Of a stretch of DNA of 64,000 nucleotides, positions 1 to 7,155 are shown in pieces. The position numbers and the translations under genes were made by a program. Position 1 is the first letter of the stretch. Every line of letters begins with the position of its first letter. The notes below the pieces were generated by a model. That model was given only the letters and a program-made list of their open reading frames with translations, had not been told where the DNA came from and did no database searches. The stretch comes from SSF53 sp036170535 (lineage in GTDB: Bacteria > Spirochaetota > Leptospiria > Leptospirales > Leptonemataceae), in contig JAVHPJ010000243.1 in assembly GCA_036170535.1 (NCBI GenBank), forward strand, positions 161,157-225,156. The letters are read 5' to 3'.

Positions 1-39
1 TCAAGCGGGCGCGCCGGCCCCTGCTTTCGACTGCGTTAA
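1..39 (+). CDS. possible 3' tail of an upstream gene, coupled to the MoeB-like gene
   Basis: Reading frame 1 is open from the first base and ends in TAA at 37-39. This stop shares its last A with the ATG at 39, giving a TAATG stop-start junction. Such junctions are common in co-translated operons, so this is probably the last 12 codons of an upstream gene. Twelve codons are too few to identify it, and an open frame this short could be chance. Confidence 0.3.
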   Translation, partial: SSGRAGPCFRLR

Positions 40-1202
40 TGAACGAACTCAGCGTCGAAGAACTGCGCCGGTATCACCGGCAGATGATTCTCCCCGAGAT
101 GGGCCTCGAAGGCCAACTGCGCCTCAAACGAGGATCGGTTCTAATTGTGGGCGCCGGCGGTCTGGGCGGTCCGGTAGCTTTATACCTGGCGGCTGCCGGC
201 GTCGGCCGGCTGGGTCTCATTGAAGACGATGCTGTGGATCTCTCGAATCTGCAGCGACAAATACTTTTCACAACCCAGGAAGTTGGATTGCCCAAGGCGG
301 AGTTGGCGGACGCACGCCTCGCGGCGCTGAATCCCGAAATCGATCTGGAGATTTTTCGGGAGCGTCTGACGAGCGTTAATGCGCTTGAGCGGTTCGGAAA
401 GTACGATGTAATTGTCGATTGCACGGATAATTTTCCGACGCGCTACCTGATCAATGATGCTGCATTTTTCAGCCGCAAGCCGGTGGTCTATGGCGCAATT
501 CTGCGCTTCGAAGGACAACTCAGCGTGTTCGAGCGCGACCAGGGTCCCTGTTATCGTTGTCTGTTTGCTGAGCCGCCGCCGCCGGACGCGGCGCCGTCGT
601 GCGCGGAAGCCGGCGTATTGGGCGCAGTTCCGGGCGTAATCGGCGCATTGCAGGCGGCGGAAGCGTTAAAGCTGTTGCTCGGGCTGGGGGTTCCCGGTCA
701 CGGCAAACTTACGCTGTACGACGCTTTGCAAACGCAATTTCGAAATGTGCAAATCAAACGACGTAGCGATTGCAGTTTGTGCGGCGATCATCCCACTATC
801 ACCGGCCTGATCGACTATGAACAGTTCTGCGCCAGCGCTGGCGGGGCAATAAGCGGAGCTGATGGCTCCGGCCAGGACGATGTGGAAGCCGCGGAATTGC
901 GCAGGCGACTTCTGGCGGGTGAAACGCTGCAGTTGGTGGATGTCCGCGAAACCTGGGAGCGCAATCGCAGCGCCATTCAGCCTTCGCTATCCATCCCTCT
1001 GGGGGAAGTTGGAGAGCGGTTCAAGGAACTTGATCCGAACTGTGAAGTCATCGTGTACTGTCAGAGTGGAAGTCGGAGCGCGCGAGCGCGAATCCTGCTG
1101 CGTGAGCGCGGTTTTGCCCGCGTGCGAAACCTGCGGGGCGGCGTGGAAGCCTGGCTGCAATTCGTGCAGTGGGAAAAAGTTGCGCCGTCTTCAAACCTGT
1201 GA
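39..1202 (+). CDS. moeZ: MoeB/ThiF-type adenylyltransferase fused to rhodanese (MoeZ-like)
   Basis: E1-like enzyme that adenylates the C-terminal Gly of a small sulfur carrier (MoaD/ThiS type) and, through its rhodanese domain, can pass sulfur to it. It serves molybdopterin, thiamine or thiolation pathways in the cytoplasm. Residues 1-255 are the ThiF/MoeB fold: nucleotide loop GAGGLGG (38-44), and two zinc Cys pairs CYRC (171-174) and CSLC (245-248). Residues about 283-377 are rhodanese, with the active-site loop CQSGSRSA starting at catalytic Cys341. The 387-aa length fits MoeZ/MOCS3-type fusions. The ATG at 39 overlaps a TAA stop, suggesting an upstream partner outside the window. No sulfur-carrier gene is next to it here, so the exact pathway is open. 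The downstream gene converges. Confidence 0.9.
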   Translation: MNELSVEELRRYHRQMILPEMGLEGQLRLKRGSVLIVGAGGLGGPVALYLAAAGVGRLGLIEDDAVDLSNLQRQILFTTQEVGLPKAELADARLAALNPEIDLEIFRERLTSVNALERFGKYDVIVDCTDNFPTRYLINDAAFFSRKPVVYGAILRFEGQLSVFERDQGPCYRCLFAEPPPPDAAPSCAEAGVLGAVPGVIGALQAAEALKLLLGLGVPGHGKLTLYDALQTQFRNVQIKRRSDCSLCGDHPTITGLIDYEQFCASAGGAISGADGSGQDDVEAAELRRRLLAGETLQLVDVRETWERNRSAIQPSLSIPLGEVGERFKELDPNCEVIVYCQSGSRSARARILLRERGFARVRNLRGGVEAWLQFVQWEKVAPSSNL

Positions 1203-1241
1203 ATTGAAGTTGGCGCGTCGGCTTTTGCAGACCTGGGCAGT

Positions 1242-2393
1242 TCACACAACGTAGGTATCCCAACCGCGCAGCAAGAGCGCGAACTGAGTTTCGATCATCT
1301 CCTTCACGAAAAAGGCGGGCAGGCCGGTGAGCACGTTCATCGGCGTAAAGATCCAACCCACTCCATCGAACATGCCGAGGCTTACAAAGTAGCCCAACTC
1401 CTGATACGCGTAGCGCGCGAGGTTTCGGCGTCGCAACGTCTGCGCTACGTTATCTGCGATCAGACGTCCTTTACGCACGGCCGTCTGAGCGGTCAGCGCG
1501 TTCGAACCGCCGCCTTCAAATATTGCACAGTCGCCCGCAGCGAATATGTTCGGGAGGATTTCTCCGGATGCGTCGAGCACGCGACCATAGGAGTCGGTAC
1601 GGAGCGCTTGCGGTTGGGGAGTGACGCCTGGAAAAAGTAGTGTAAGCGCGGACGGAACGGCGCCGGGCGCCCCGGTCTTTAATCGCTCATAGTGTACGGA
1701 AGCGGAGTCGGCTTTGAGGAAGCGCGTAGCCGGGAGGAATTCGATGCGCGTGCGTGCAAGGAGCGCGTTGGCATAACGACTGAAGGGCTCGGGGAAGCGT
1801 TGCAAGGGATTGTCTTCCTGGCAAAGCAAGCGCAACCGAGCATGTTGTCCGCGGCCGCGCAAACAGTCGTGCAATTCGAACAGAAATTGAAGGGCCGTCG
1901 CGCCCCCGCCAACGACCGTAATAGATCGTTCTGATTCAGGCAGGGTGAGCGTGCGTTCGAGGGCTTCGAACAAGCCGGCGCCCTGTATGCTTTCCAGGGT
2001 AAAGACGCTGCGACCCAGAAGTTGCGGATCGGTCTGTTTTTCGATGGGGAGGCTGCGCGCACCGCTGCAGAGGAGCAGGTGGTCGAATTCTAAACGCCCG
2101 TCCGCGAGCGGCGCTGCGCGCTCCGCGTGCCAGCGACCCAGGAGGGCGCGATCAAAATCCAGGCGACTCTGGCGGAAGCTGAAGCCAAAACGCGCAGCCA
2201 GTCGTGCATAGGGCAGCTGCAGAGCTTCAACCGGCCCGTAGACGCTGCGGTGCAGTTGAATTCGATTGAGAAAGGAAGATTCGGAGTCTACAAGGACAAC
2301 TTCCGTGAGCTGGGTGCGCGCCAATTCGATGGCGGCGCTCAGACCGGCGAAGCCGCCGCCAACAATGAGAGTGCGAGGGAGGGCCACGGTCAC
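1242..2393 (-). CDS. FAD-dependent NADH dehydrogenase-like oxidoreductase (NDH-2 family)
   Basis: Two-dinucleotide-fold flavoprotein resembling type II NADH:quinone dehydrogenases, which pass electrons from NAD(P)H to quinone at the inner membrane without pumping protons. The N-terminal FAD loop VGGGFAG lies at residues 11-17. A second Rossmann loop, VVGGGATAL, lies near residue 160 and would bind NAD(P)H. The FAD motif NIFAAGDCA lies near 285. At 383 aa it is slightly shorter than typical Ndh (about 430), and the C-terminal membrane-binding part is short (TGLPAFFVKEMIETQ region). It could instead be a related disulfide-family reductase such as an AIF-like or sulfide:quinone enzyme, but the paired redox Cys of the latter are not evident. 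It converges with the MoeZ-like gene, 39 bp apart. Confidence 0.75.
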   Translation of the reverse strand: MTVALPRTLIVGGGFAGLSAAIELARTQLTEVVLVDSESSFLNRIQLHRSVYGPVEALQLPYARLAARFGFSFRQSRLDFDRALLGRWHAERAAPLADGRLEFDHLLLCSGARSLPIEKQTDPQLLGRSVFTLESIQGAGLFEALERTLTLPESERSITVVGGGATALQFLFELHDCLRGRGQHARLRLLCQEDNPLQRFPEPFSRYANALLARTRIEFLPATRFLKADSASVHYERLKTGAPGAVPSALTLLFPGVTPQPQALRTDSYGRVLDASGEILPNIFAAGDCAIFEGGGSNALTAQTAVRKGRLIADNVAQTLRRRNLARYAYQELGYFVSLGMFDGVGWIFTPMNVLTGLPAFFVKEMIETQFALLLRGWDTYVV

Positions 2394-2491
2394 AGAGAGG
2401 AGTGCGGGCTTGAGTTGTCTTGTAATTCCCGGGGCGCTTTCGATGGAAACGGGATTGACCGGTTCCTCGACCCGGGGCGTGTACCGAGGGC

Positions 2492-3292
2492 ATGCTTCGC
2501 TGGCTAGATCGTTTTTTCTCGCGTTATCATCTGGAAAACCTGACGGCGTTTATACTCGTAGGCACCGCTGCGTTTTCCGCTTACACCACGTATTCCGGCG
2601 ATAGCCTGGGATTGGTAAGCTTTGAACGCGTTATTCTGAATGGCCAGTTCTGGCATCTACTGGTGTTTCCCTTCAGGATCGATGGTCAGACTTTTTTTGG
2701 AAGCCCGTGGCTGGGCCTGCTGCTCTATCTCTGGATCTTCTGGATGTTCAGCTCGCAGCTGGAGGCGGAACTCGGCGGGGCGCGCTTTAATCAGTACGTT
2801 TTCCTCGGTTTTGGACTGATGCTCATTGGAGCTCTGGTGGTGCCGGGCAATTGGGTGACCGCTTTTTATCTGGATCTTGCAATCATCGCGGCGATCGCGT
2901 ATTTGAATCCCAATCAGAGCATCCTGCTCTTTTTTGTTGTTCCGGTGCGGCTGAAATGGGTGGCTATCGCCTTTATTGCCATTGTGGCGTTGCCGGCCAT
3001 TCGGGCGTCCTTTGAAGGCCAGTGGTTGGCGGCTCTGGGCCCGATTTTTGGTCTGGGTAACTTTCTGATATTTTTCGCGCCGGAATGGCTCCGGCAACGG
3101 CGACGTCGCGCGCCCCTGCCGGGTATCGGGAAGGTGCGGACTCAGACGCAGGCAAAGCCCGCAATTCACCGCTGCACCGTTTGCGGCATAACCGAGATCG
3201 AAGAGCCGCAGATGGAGTTTCGCTTCTGCGTCCGTTGCAGCGACCACGAGTACTGCGAGCGCCACCTTCAGGATCACGTTCACCAGAACTGA
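2492..3292 (+). CDS. rhomboid-fold membrane protein with C-terminal zinc-finger-like domain
   Basis: Residues 1-200 hold about six hydrophobic segments in a rhomboid/derlin-like layout (N-terminal helix, a loop with short hydrophobic stretches at 50-75, then four helices). The catalytic rhomboid motif GxSG is absent, and no matching His is evident in the last helix, so this is probably a non-proteolytic member. A basic linker RQRRRR (201-206) precedes a soluble cytoplasmic tail with C228-x2-C231, C246-x2-C249, C255 and His at 258, 262 and 264, which looks like a compact zinc-binding module. The start ATG sits 98 bp from the divergent flavoprotein start. Function unknown: the tail could bind a partner or nucleic acid at the membrane. 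Confidence 0.7.
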   Translation: MLRWLDRFFSRYHLENLTAFILVGTAAFSAYTTYSGDSLGLVSFERVILNGQFWHLLVFPFRIDGQTFFGSPWLGLLLYLWIFWMFSSQLEAELGGARFNQYVFLGFGLMLIGALVVPGNWVTAFYLDLAIIAAIAYLNPNQSILLFFVVPVRLKWVAIAFIAIVALPAIRASFEGQWLAALGPIFGLGNFLIFFAPEWLRQRRRRAPLPGIGKVRTQTQAKPAIHRCTVCGITEIEEPQMEFRFCVRCSDHEYCERHLQDHVHQN

Positions 3293-3355
3293 GCCGCAGC
3301 CGGGTGCGCTGAGAATTGCCCGGTGATGCAGCGCACGCGGACGCGCGCTCGCAAG

Positions 3356-4222
3356 TCAGCGAACCTTCAAAAGGTCCAGCAGTCGTTCCAGATCATCGAG
3401 ATTCTGGTAGTGAATGGCGATCCGGCCGGCGCCGCCCTTCTTATGCTGAACCTGCACCTTTGCGGTCAGTCGTGCGCGGAGTTTCTCTTCGAGCTGTTTA
3501 AGATTGGGATCTTTGCGAGAAGCGCTGGCGCCCGTCCCGCTGGACGGTTCGGTCAGTCGGGCGACATATTCTTCCACTTTGCGGGCGCTCCAACCCTCGC
3601 GCGCGATTTTTCCGGTCACCTGCAGTAAGGTTTTCCGATCGCCGATCGCCAGGAGGGGCCGCGCCTGTCCGGGCGAAATGGCGCCGCGTTCAATAAGGTC
3701 CAGGGCTTCGTCCGGTAATTTGAGCAGGCGGAGCAGGTTGGTAACCGTGGTGCGATCCTTGCCGACAATTTCCGCAAGGTCGCTTGCTTTGCGACCGGTT
3801 TGCGTGATCCAGTAGTCGTAGGCGCGCGCTTCTTCGACCGGATTCAATTCTTCACGCTGAATGTTCTCAATGATGCCCATCTCGAGGGCCTGCGAGTCGT
3901 TCACCTGTTTGATGACGGCCGGGATTTTCTTAAAGCCGGCCAGGCGCGCCGCACGCCAGCGCCGTTCTCCTGAAATCAGCTGGTAGGAGTCGCCAAGACG
4001 CCGCACCACTACCGGTTCGATCAGGCCGACCGAGTGCAGGGTTTTGGCCAGCTCGGCTAATTCCGGTTCGCTGAAGCGCTTCCGCGGCTGGTTCGGATTT
4101 GGTTTTATTTCGTCGAGCGCCAGTTCTATGTAGTTCGCGTTTTCACGGACGACTGCCGGCGTGGAATCCTGGGAACCCGGCAGGAGATTGGAGAGACCCC
4201 GACCCAATGCTTTTTTAGCCAC
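3356..4222 (-). CDS. parB: chromosome partitioning protein ParB
   Basis: CTP-dependent DNA clamp that loads at parS and, with ParA, segregates the chromosome origin. The N-terminal KKALGRGLSNLL motif is typical of ParB. The ParB/Srx nuclease-like CTP domain holds NPNQPRKRF and the signature GERRWRAA. A helix-turn-helix follows (around KDRTTVTNLLRLL), and a C-terminal dimerisation domain ends in DLERLLDLL. I place the start at GTG 4222, not at the longest-frame start (4303), because the conserved N-terminus begins there. An SD (GAGGTGG) lies 6 bases upstream, and the gene then overlaps parA by 8 bp, showing translational coupling. The resulting length of 288 aa is normal. Its target sites lie about 1 kb away inside rsmG. 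Confidence 0.95.
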   Translation of the reverse strand: MAKKALGRGLSNLLPGSQDSTPAVVRENANYIELALDEIKPNPNQPRKRFSEPELAELAKTLHSVGLIEPVVVRRLGDSYQLISGERRWRAARLAGFKKIPAVIKQVNDSQALEMGIIENIQREELNPVEEARAYDYWITQTGRKASDLAEIVGKDRTTVTNLLRLLKLPDEALDLIERGAISPGQARPLLAIGDRKTLLQVTGKIAREGWSARKVEEYVARLTEPSSGTGASASRKDPNLKQLEEKLRARLTAKVQVQHKKGGAGRIAIHYQNLDDLERLLDLLKVR

Positions 4223-4976
4223 GAGTTGCCACCTCTTTTGCCAGCTCTTCGTACGCGCGCGCGCCAGCTGAATCGGGAGCGTAGTCGCCGATGAACTTGC
4301 CAAAGGACGGCGCTTCCGAGACCTTCACGTTGCGCGGAATGATGGAGTGATACACACGATCGCCGAAATGGGCGCGGACGTCCTCGACGACCTGGTTGGC
4401 CAGGCTGGTGCGGCCGTCATACATCGTAAGCGCAACGCCGTCCAGGGCGAGTTCCGGATTCAAGGATTGTTGCACGAGCCCGATGACCTTCATCAGTTGG
4501 GTCAGACCCTCGAGGGCGTAATATTCCGTCTGGAGGGTAATCAAGACGCGGTTGGCGGCGCAGAGCGCGTTCAGAGTGAGGATGCCCAGGTTCGGCGGGC
4601 AATCGATCAAAACGATATCAAAACGCGGCGCGACCTGGACGAGGGCTTTCTTGAGTATGTGTTCGCGTTCCTGCATCTCGAGCATGTCAACTTCTACGCC
4701 GGAGAGGTTCACGTTGGCCGGGAGGATCGACAGATTGGGATAGGGCGTGGCGGTGATGGCTTCCGCGGCGGAGATTTCGCCGATAAGCACTTCATAGGTG
4801 GTTTTGGTCAGCGCATGGATATCAACGCCGAGTCCCGAGCTGGCGTTGCCCTGCGGATCGATATCGACGAGCAAGGTTTTATGTCCCATGCGCGCCAGGT
4901 AGCCGCCCAGATTTACTGCCGTGGTCGTCTTGCCGACGCCGCCTTTCTGATTCGCCAGGGCGATTATTTTTTCCAT
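4215..4976 (-). CDS. parA: chromosome partitioning ATPase ParA (Soj)
   Basis: Deviant-Walker ATPase that forms DNA-bound dimers on the nucleoid and pulls ParB-parS complexes apart. The deviant P-loop KGGVGKTT is at residues 11-18, starting almost at the N-terminus, so this is a short chromosomal-type ParA without a regulatory extension. Later motifs include VDIDPQGNAS (Walker A') and DIVLIDCPPNLG (Walker B). At 253 aa the length is that of Soj. It overlaps rsmG by 13 bp upstream and parB by 8 bp downstream, so rsmG-parA-parB are one transcription unit, the usual arrangement near bacterial origins. Confidence 0.96.
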   Translation of the reverse strand: MEKIIALANQKGGVGKTTTAVNLGGYLARMGHKTLLVDIDPQGNASSGLGVDIHALTKTTYEVLIGEISAAEAITATPYPNLSILPANVNLSGVEVDMLEMQEREHILKKALVQVAPRFDIVLIDCPPNLGILTLNALCAANRVLITLQTEYYALEGLTQLMKVIGLVQQSLNPELALDGVALTMYDGRTSLANQVVEDVRAHFGDRVYHSIIPRNVKVSEAPSFGKFIGDYAPDSAGARAYEELAKEVATRG

Positions 4977-5713
4977 TGTTCCAGAGCGTCCTTGATCCTT
5001 TTCCAGGACCGCGGATATCCTTTCGACGGCGGGCGCGCCTTCAACAAGATTAAGATGGTTCGCGCGCCGAAAGCGGATAATTGCGCCGGGCGGATCGTTT
5101 CACGTGAAACGAGTCCGAGTTGTCCCAGAAACGCATGGACGCGCGGCGAGGTTTCGATCTCGGCCAGAAAAAGCGCCAGCATGCCGCGCGGGCGCACCAG
5201 GGCCGTGAGCAACTCCGCCACCGGGGGATACGGAATCAAAGCGCGCGCGGTGACGATATCAAAGTCCCCGGCTATCTCCTCGGCGCGAGCATAAAAACAC
5301 TTCGGTCGTTGGTCCCCAGCCGGCTGAAGGAGGGGCAACGCCTCCTCCAGTAGACCCAGTCGCCGCCGCGAACTATCGAGCAAAACAAGTTCAGGGGGGG
5401 ACCGGAGGCAGGCGAAGAGGTAGCCCGGGAGACCCGGGCCCGAACCGGCATCGAGCACCCGTGTTTCACGTGAAACACTCCGGCCGCTTTGCCGGCGCCA
5501 GGCCTCGCAGGTCTCGAGCACAAAGACCATGGATTCGAAAACATGGCGCTCCAGGATACGCTCACGATCGCCGGCGCTGAAAAATCCGCCGCGCTCATTG
5601 TTCTCCGTCAGGAAGTGCGCAAAAGCATCCACCCGGTCCCAATTGAAAGCCTCCGCTCCCTCGCCAGGCAGGCTCAGTCCCCGAACAGCCAGCTCTGCGC
5701 GAACGTCCATCAC
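4964..5713 (-). CDS. rsmG: 16S rRNA (guanine-527-N7)-methyltransferase RsmG (GidB)
   Basis: Methylates G527 of 16S rRNA using S-adenosylmethionine. The SAM-binding motif VLDAGSGPGLPG is at residues 87-98, and the class I fold follows (LVLLDSSRRRLGLLEE; ARAEEIAGDFDIVTARAL). The frame starts with GTG (5713) followed at once by ATG (5710), and either could be used. The peptide VSRET occurs twice, at about residues 80-84 and 201-205, because two parS sites are embedded in the coding sequence. First gene of rsmG-parA-parB. The divergent YD-repeat gene starts 87 bp away, leaving room for promoters in both directions. Confidence 0.94.
   Translation of the reverse strand: MMDVRAELAVRGLSLPGEGAEAFNWDRVDAFAHFLTENNERGGFFSAGDRERILERHVFESMVFVLETCEAWRRQSGRSVSRETRVLDAGSGPGLPGYLFACLRSPPELVLLDSSRRRLGLLEEALPLLQPAGDQRPKCFYARAEEIAGDFDIVTARALIPYPPVAELLTALVRPRGMLALFLAEIETSPRVHAFLGQLGLVSRETIRPAQLSAFGARTILILLKARPPSKGYPRSWKRIKDALEQWKK
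5096..5111. promoter_or_regulatory. parS: parS centromere site (right copy, 2 mismatches)
   Basis: CGTTTCACGTGAAACG: the 14-bp core GTTTCACGTGAAAC is perfect, and only the outermost pair differs from the consensus TGTTTCACGTGAAACA. The palindrome extends to 18 bp (5095-5112). It lies inside rsmG, where it encodes part of VSRET. ParB is encoded in the same operon. Confidence 0.88.
5462..5477. promoter_or_regulatory. parS: parS centromere site (left copy, perfect consensus)
   Basis: TGTTTCACGTGAAACA, an exact match to the bacterial consensus parS, in an 18-bp perfect palindrome (5461-5478). It sits inside rsmG, 366 bp from the second copy and about 1.2 kb from the parB start. This is the expected loading site for the ParB encoded here. 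Confidence 0.95.
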
Positions 5714-5800
5714 AACCGTCCCAAACTGGTCGCCGTGCGAAAAACCATTAACTTATCTTCGTCGACTCCGATACTCGAATCGAGCCCTGGCCGTCCGCAT

Positions 5801-6523
5801 ATGAAACGAATTTTGCTCACACTCGCCTCTGTAATTACTCTTGGCGCGAACCCGCTGCTGGCCTATCAACCAACGCGCTGGTCTCCGCTGGATCTATATG
5901 TGGAGCAGGCGCGCTCCGGCGGGCCCGGCGGGCTGCGCGTGCTCGATGCCGCAGGCCGAGAGCTTTCCTCGGCGCGTTTTGAATACGATGCAGAAGGGCG
6001 ACTGCGCAAGGAACGCTTCACGCGGGACGGACGCGACGCAGGCGCTTCCGTCTATGTCTATACTGGCGGAAAACTGACGGAGGAGCGCCTGCTCGATGCT
6101 GAAGGCGAACTACTCTCCCGAACGGTCTTCGAATATGCCGGCGCGCGCTTAAAGGCCTTGCGCCAATACAATCACGCCGGACGCGTAGAAGCCAGCCAGG
6201 AGTTCCAGTATGCGAACGGGCGCATTGTCCGCGGCGTCGAACGCAACGGGGCGGATACAGATCGCTTTGAACTGGAATACCAGAATGAACGTCCGACGCT
6301 CTTAACCGTCAAGGATGCGACCGGCCAGGTTGTGCAGAAGATCAGTTTCTCGTATGACTCAGATAACCGACTCGCAGCCCGTGTACGGGAAGCAAACGGC
6401 GGCGTCAGCCGTTGCACGTATGCGTATGACGCCAGCGGGCGAGTCACTGCCTACATATACGCGGATCGTGCGCTGGATGGCGGCTGGCAGATCACGCGCC
6501 GCATCGAAATTTTATACAACTGA
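5801..6523 (+). CDS. secreted YD-repeat protein
   Basis: 240 aa. A Sec signal peptide (MKRILLTLASVITLGANPLLA) is followed by tandem imperfect repeats of the YD/RHS type, for example FEYDAEGRLRKE, FEYAGARLKAL, SYDSDNRLAAR and AYDASGRVTAY. Such repeats form beta-strand spirals in Rhs and teneurin proteins, but this one is far too short to be an Rhs toxin shell and has no toxin tail. I start at ATG 5801 because the longer frame begins inside rsmG and the signal peptide begins here. No SD is obvious. Probably periplasmic or surface-exposed; function unknown. Confidence 0.75.
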   Translation: MKRILLTLASVITLGANPLLAYQPTRWSPLDLYVEQARSGGPGGLRVLDAAGRELSSARFEYDAEGRLRKERFTRDGRDAGASVYVYTGGKLTEERLLDAEGELLSRTVFEYAGARLKALRQYNHAGRVEASQEFQYANGRIVRGVERNGADTDRFELEYQNERPTLLTVKDATGQVVQKISFSYDSDNRLAARVREANGGVSRCTYAYDASGRVTAYIYADRALDGGWQITRRIEILYN

Positions 6524-6540
6524 GGCGCGCCCGCGCCTCA
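6521..6540. terminator. palindrome containing both convergent stop codons; probable bidirectional terminator stem
   Basis: TGAGGCGCG and CGCGCCTCA are perfect inverted arms around a 2-nt centre. The left end is the TGA of the YD-repeat gene, and the right end is the TGA (complement) of trpG. The stem is strong and GC-rich but has no T-tract on either side, so classical Rho-independent termination is uncertain. Confidence 0.5.
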
Positions 6541-7155
6541 GGAATTCCGAAAAAGGAAGCTGTCGATCATCTGCAGCCCGGCCTCGGTCGCGAAGGATTC
6601 CGGGTGAAACTGAATGCCTTCCATCGGATACCGGCGGTGTCGAATACCCATGATTTCAGGCGGTTCGTCGGCAACGGGCAGAGTTTCAGCGGTGATGATA
6701 AATTCAGCCGGTAAACTCTCGCGCTCCACGATCAAGCTATGATAGCGCATTACCTGAAGCGGATCCGGCAAACCCGCGAAGACGCCGAGGGCGTCGTGGC
6801 GAACCAACGAAGTTTTTCCATGCATTGGCGCGCGTGCCCGCACCACGCGACCGCCGTACACGTGGGCCATGCCCTGCATGCCAAGGCACACCCCGAGCAG
6901 CGGGATCTTTTGAGCGGGAGTCCGCAACACATCCGCGCAAACCCCGAAATAGCGCGGATCGGCCGGATCGCCCGGGCCGGGTGAGAGAATGATGCGCTCG
7001 TAACCGCGCGCTTCCACTTCCCCGGCGCTGATCTCATCGTTCCGAACAACATCGAGTTGAAAAGCGCTCCCCAGCCGATCTTCCAGCAATTCACCGGCAT
7101 ACTGGTAGAGGTTATAGGTAAAACTGTCGTAGTTATCGATTAATAGGACTTTCAT
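6538..7155 (-). CDS. trpG: anthranilate/aminodeoxychorismate synthase, glutamine amidotransferase subunit
   Basis: Class I glutamine amidotransferase, 205 aa, supplying ammonia to its TrpE/PabB partner. The N-terminal signature is KVLLIDNYDSFTYNL. The nucleophile Cys90 is in GVCLGMQG, and the catalytic His184 and Glu186 are in QFHPES. The start ATG (7155) overlaps the trpE stop by 4 bp (ATGA), so the subunits are co-translated; the longer open frame upstream is not used. In many bacteria one such subunit serves both tryptophan and folate synthesis, so it may be amphibolic. Confidence 0.92.
   Translation of the reverse strand: MKVLLIDNYDSFTYNLYQYAGELLEDRLGSAFQLDVVRNDEISAGEVEARGYERIILSPGPGDPADPRYFGVCADVLRTPAQKIPLLGVCLGMQGMAHVYGGRVVRARAPMHGKTSLVRHDALGVFAGLPDPLQVMRYHSLIVERESLPAEFIITAETLPVADEPPEIMGIRHRRYPMEGIQFHPESFATEAGLQMIDSFLFRNS

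Noticed and set aside
4223..4303. 27-codon N-terminal extension of parB
   Set aside because: It overlaps parA by 89 bp, and the conserved ParB N-terminus begins at GTG 4222 behind a good SD.
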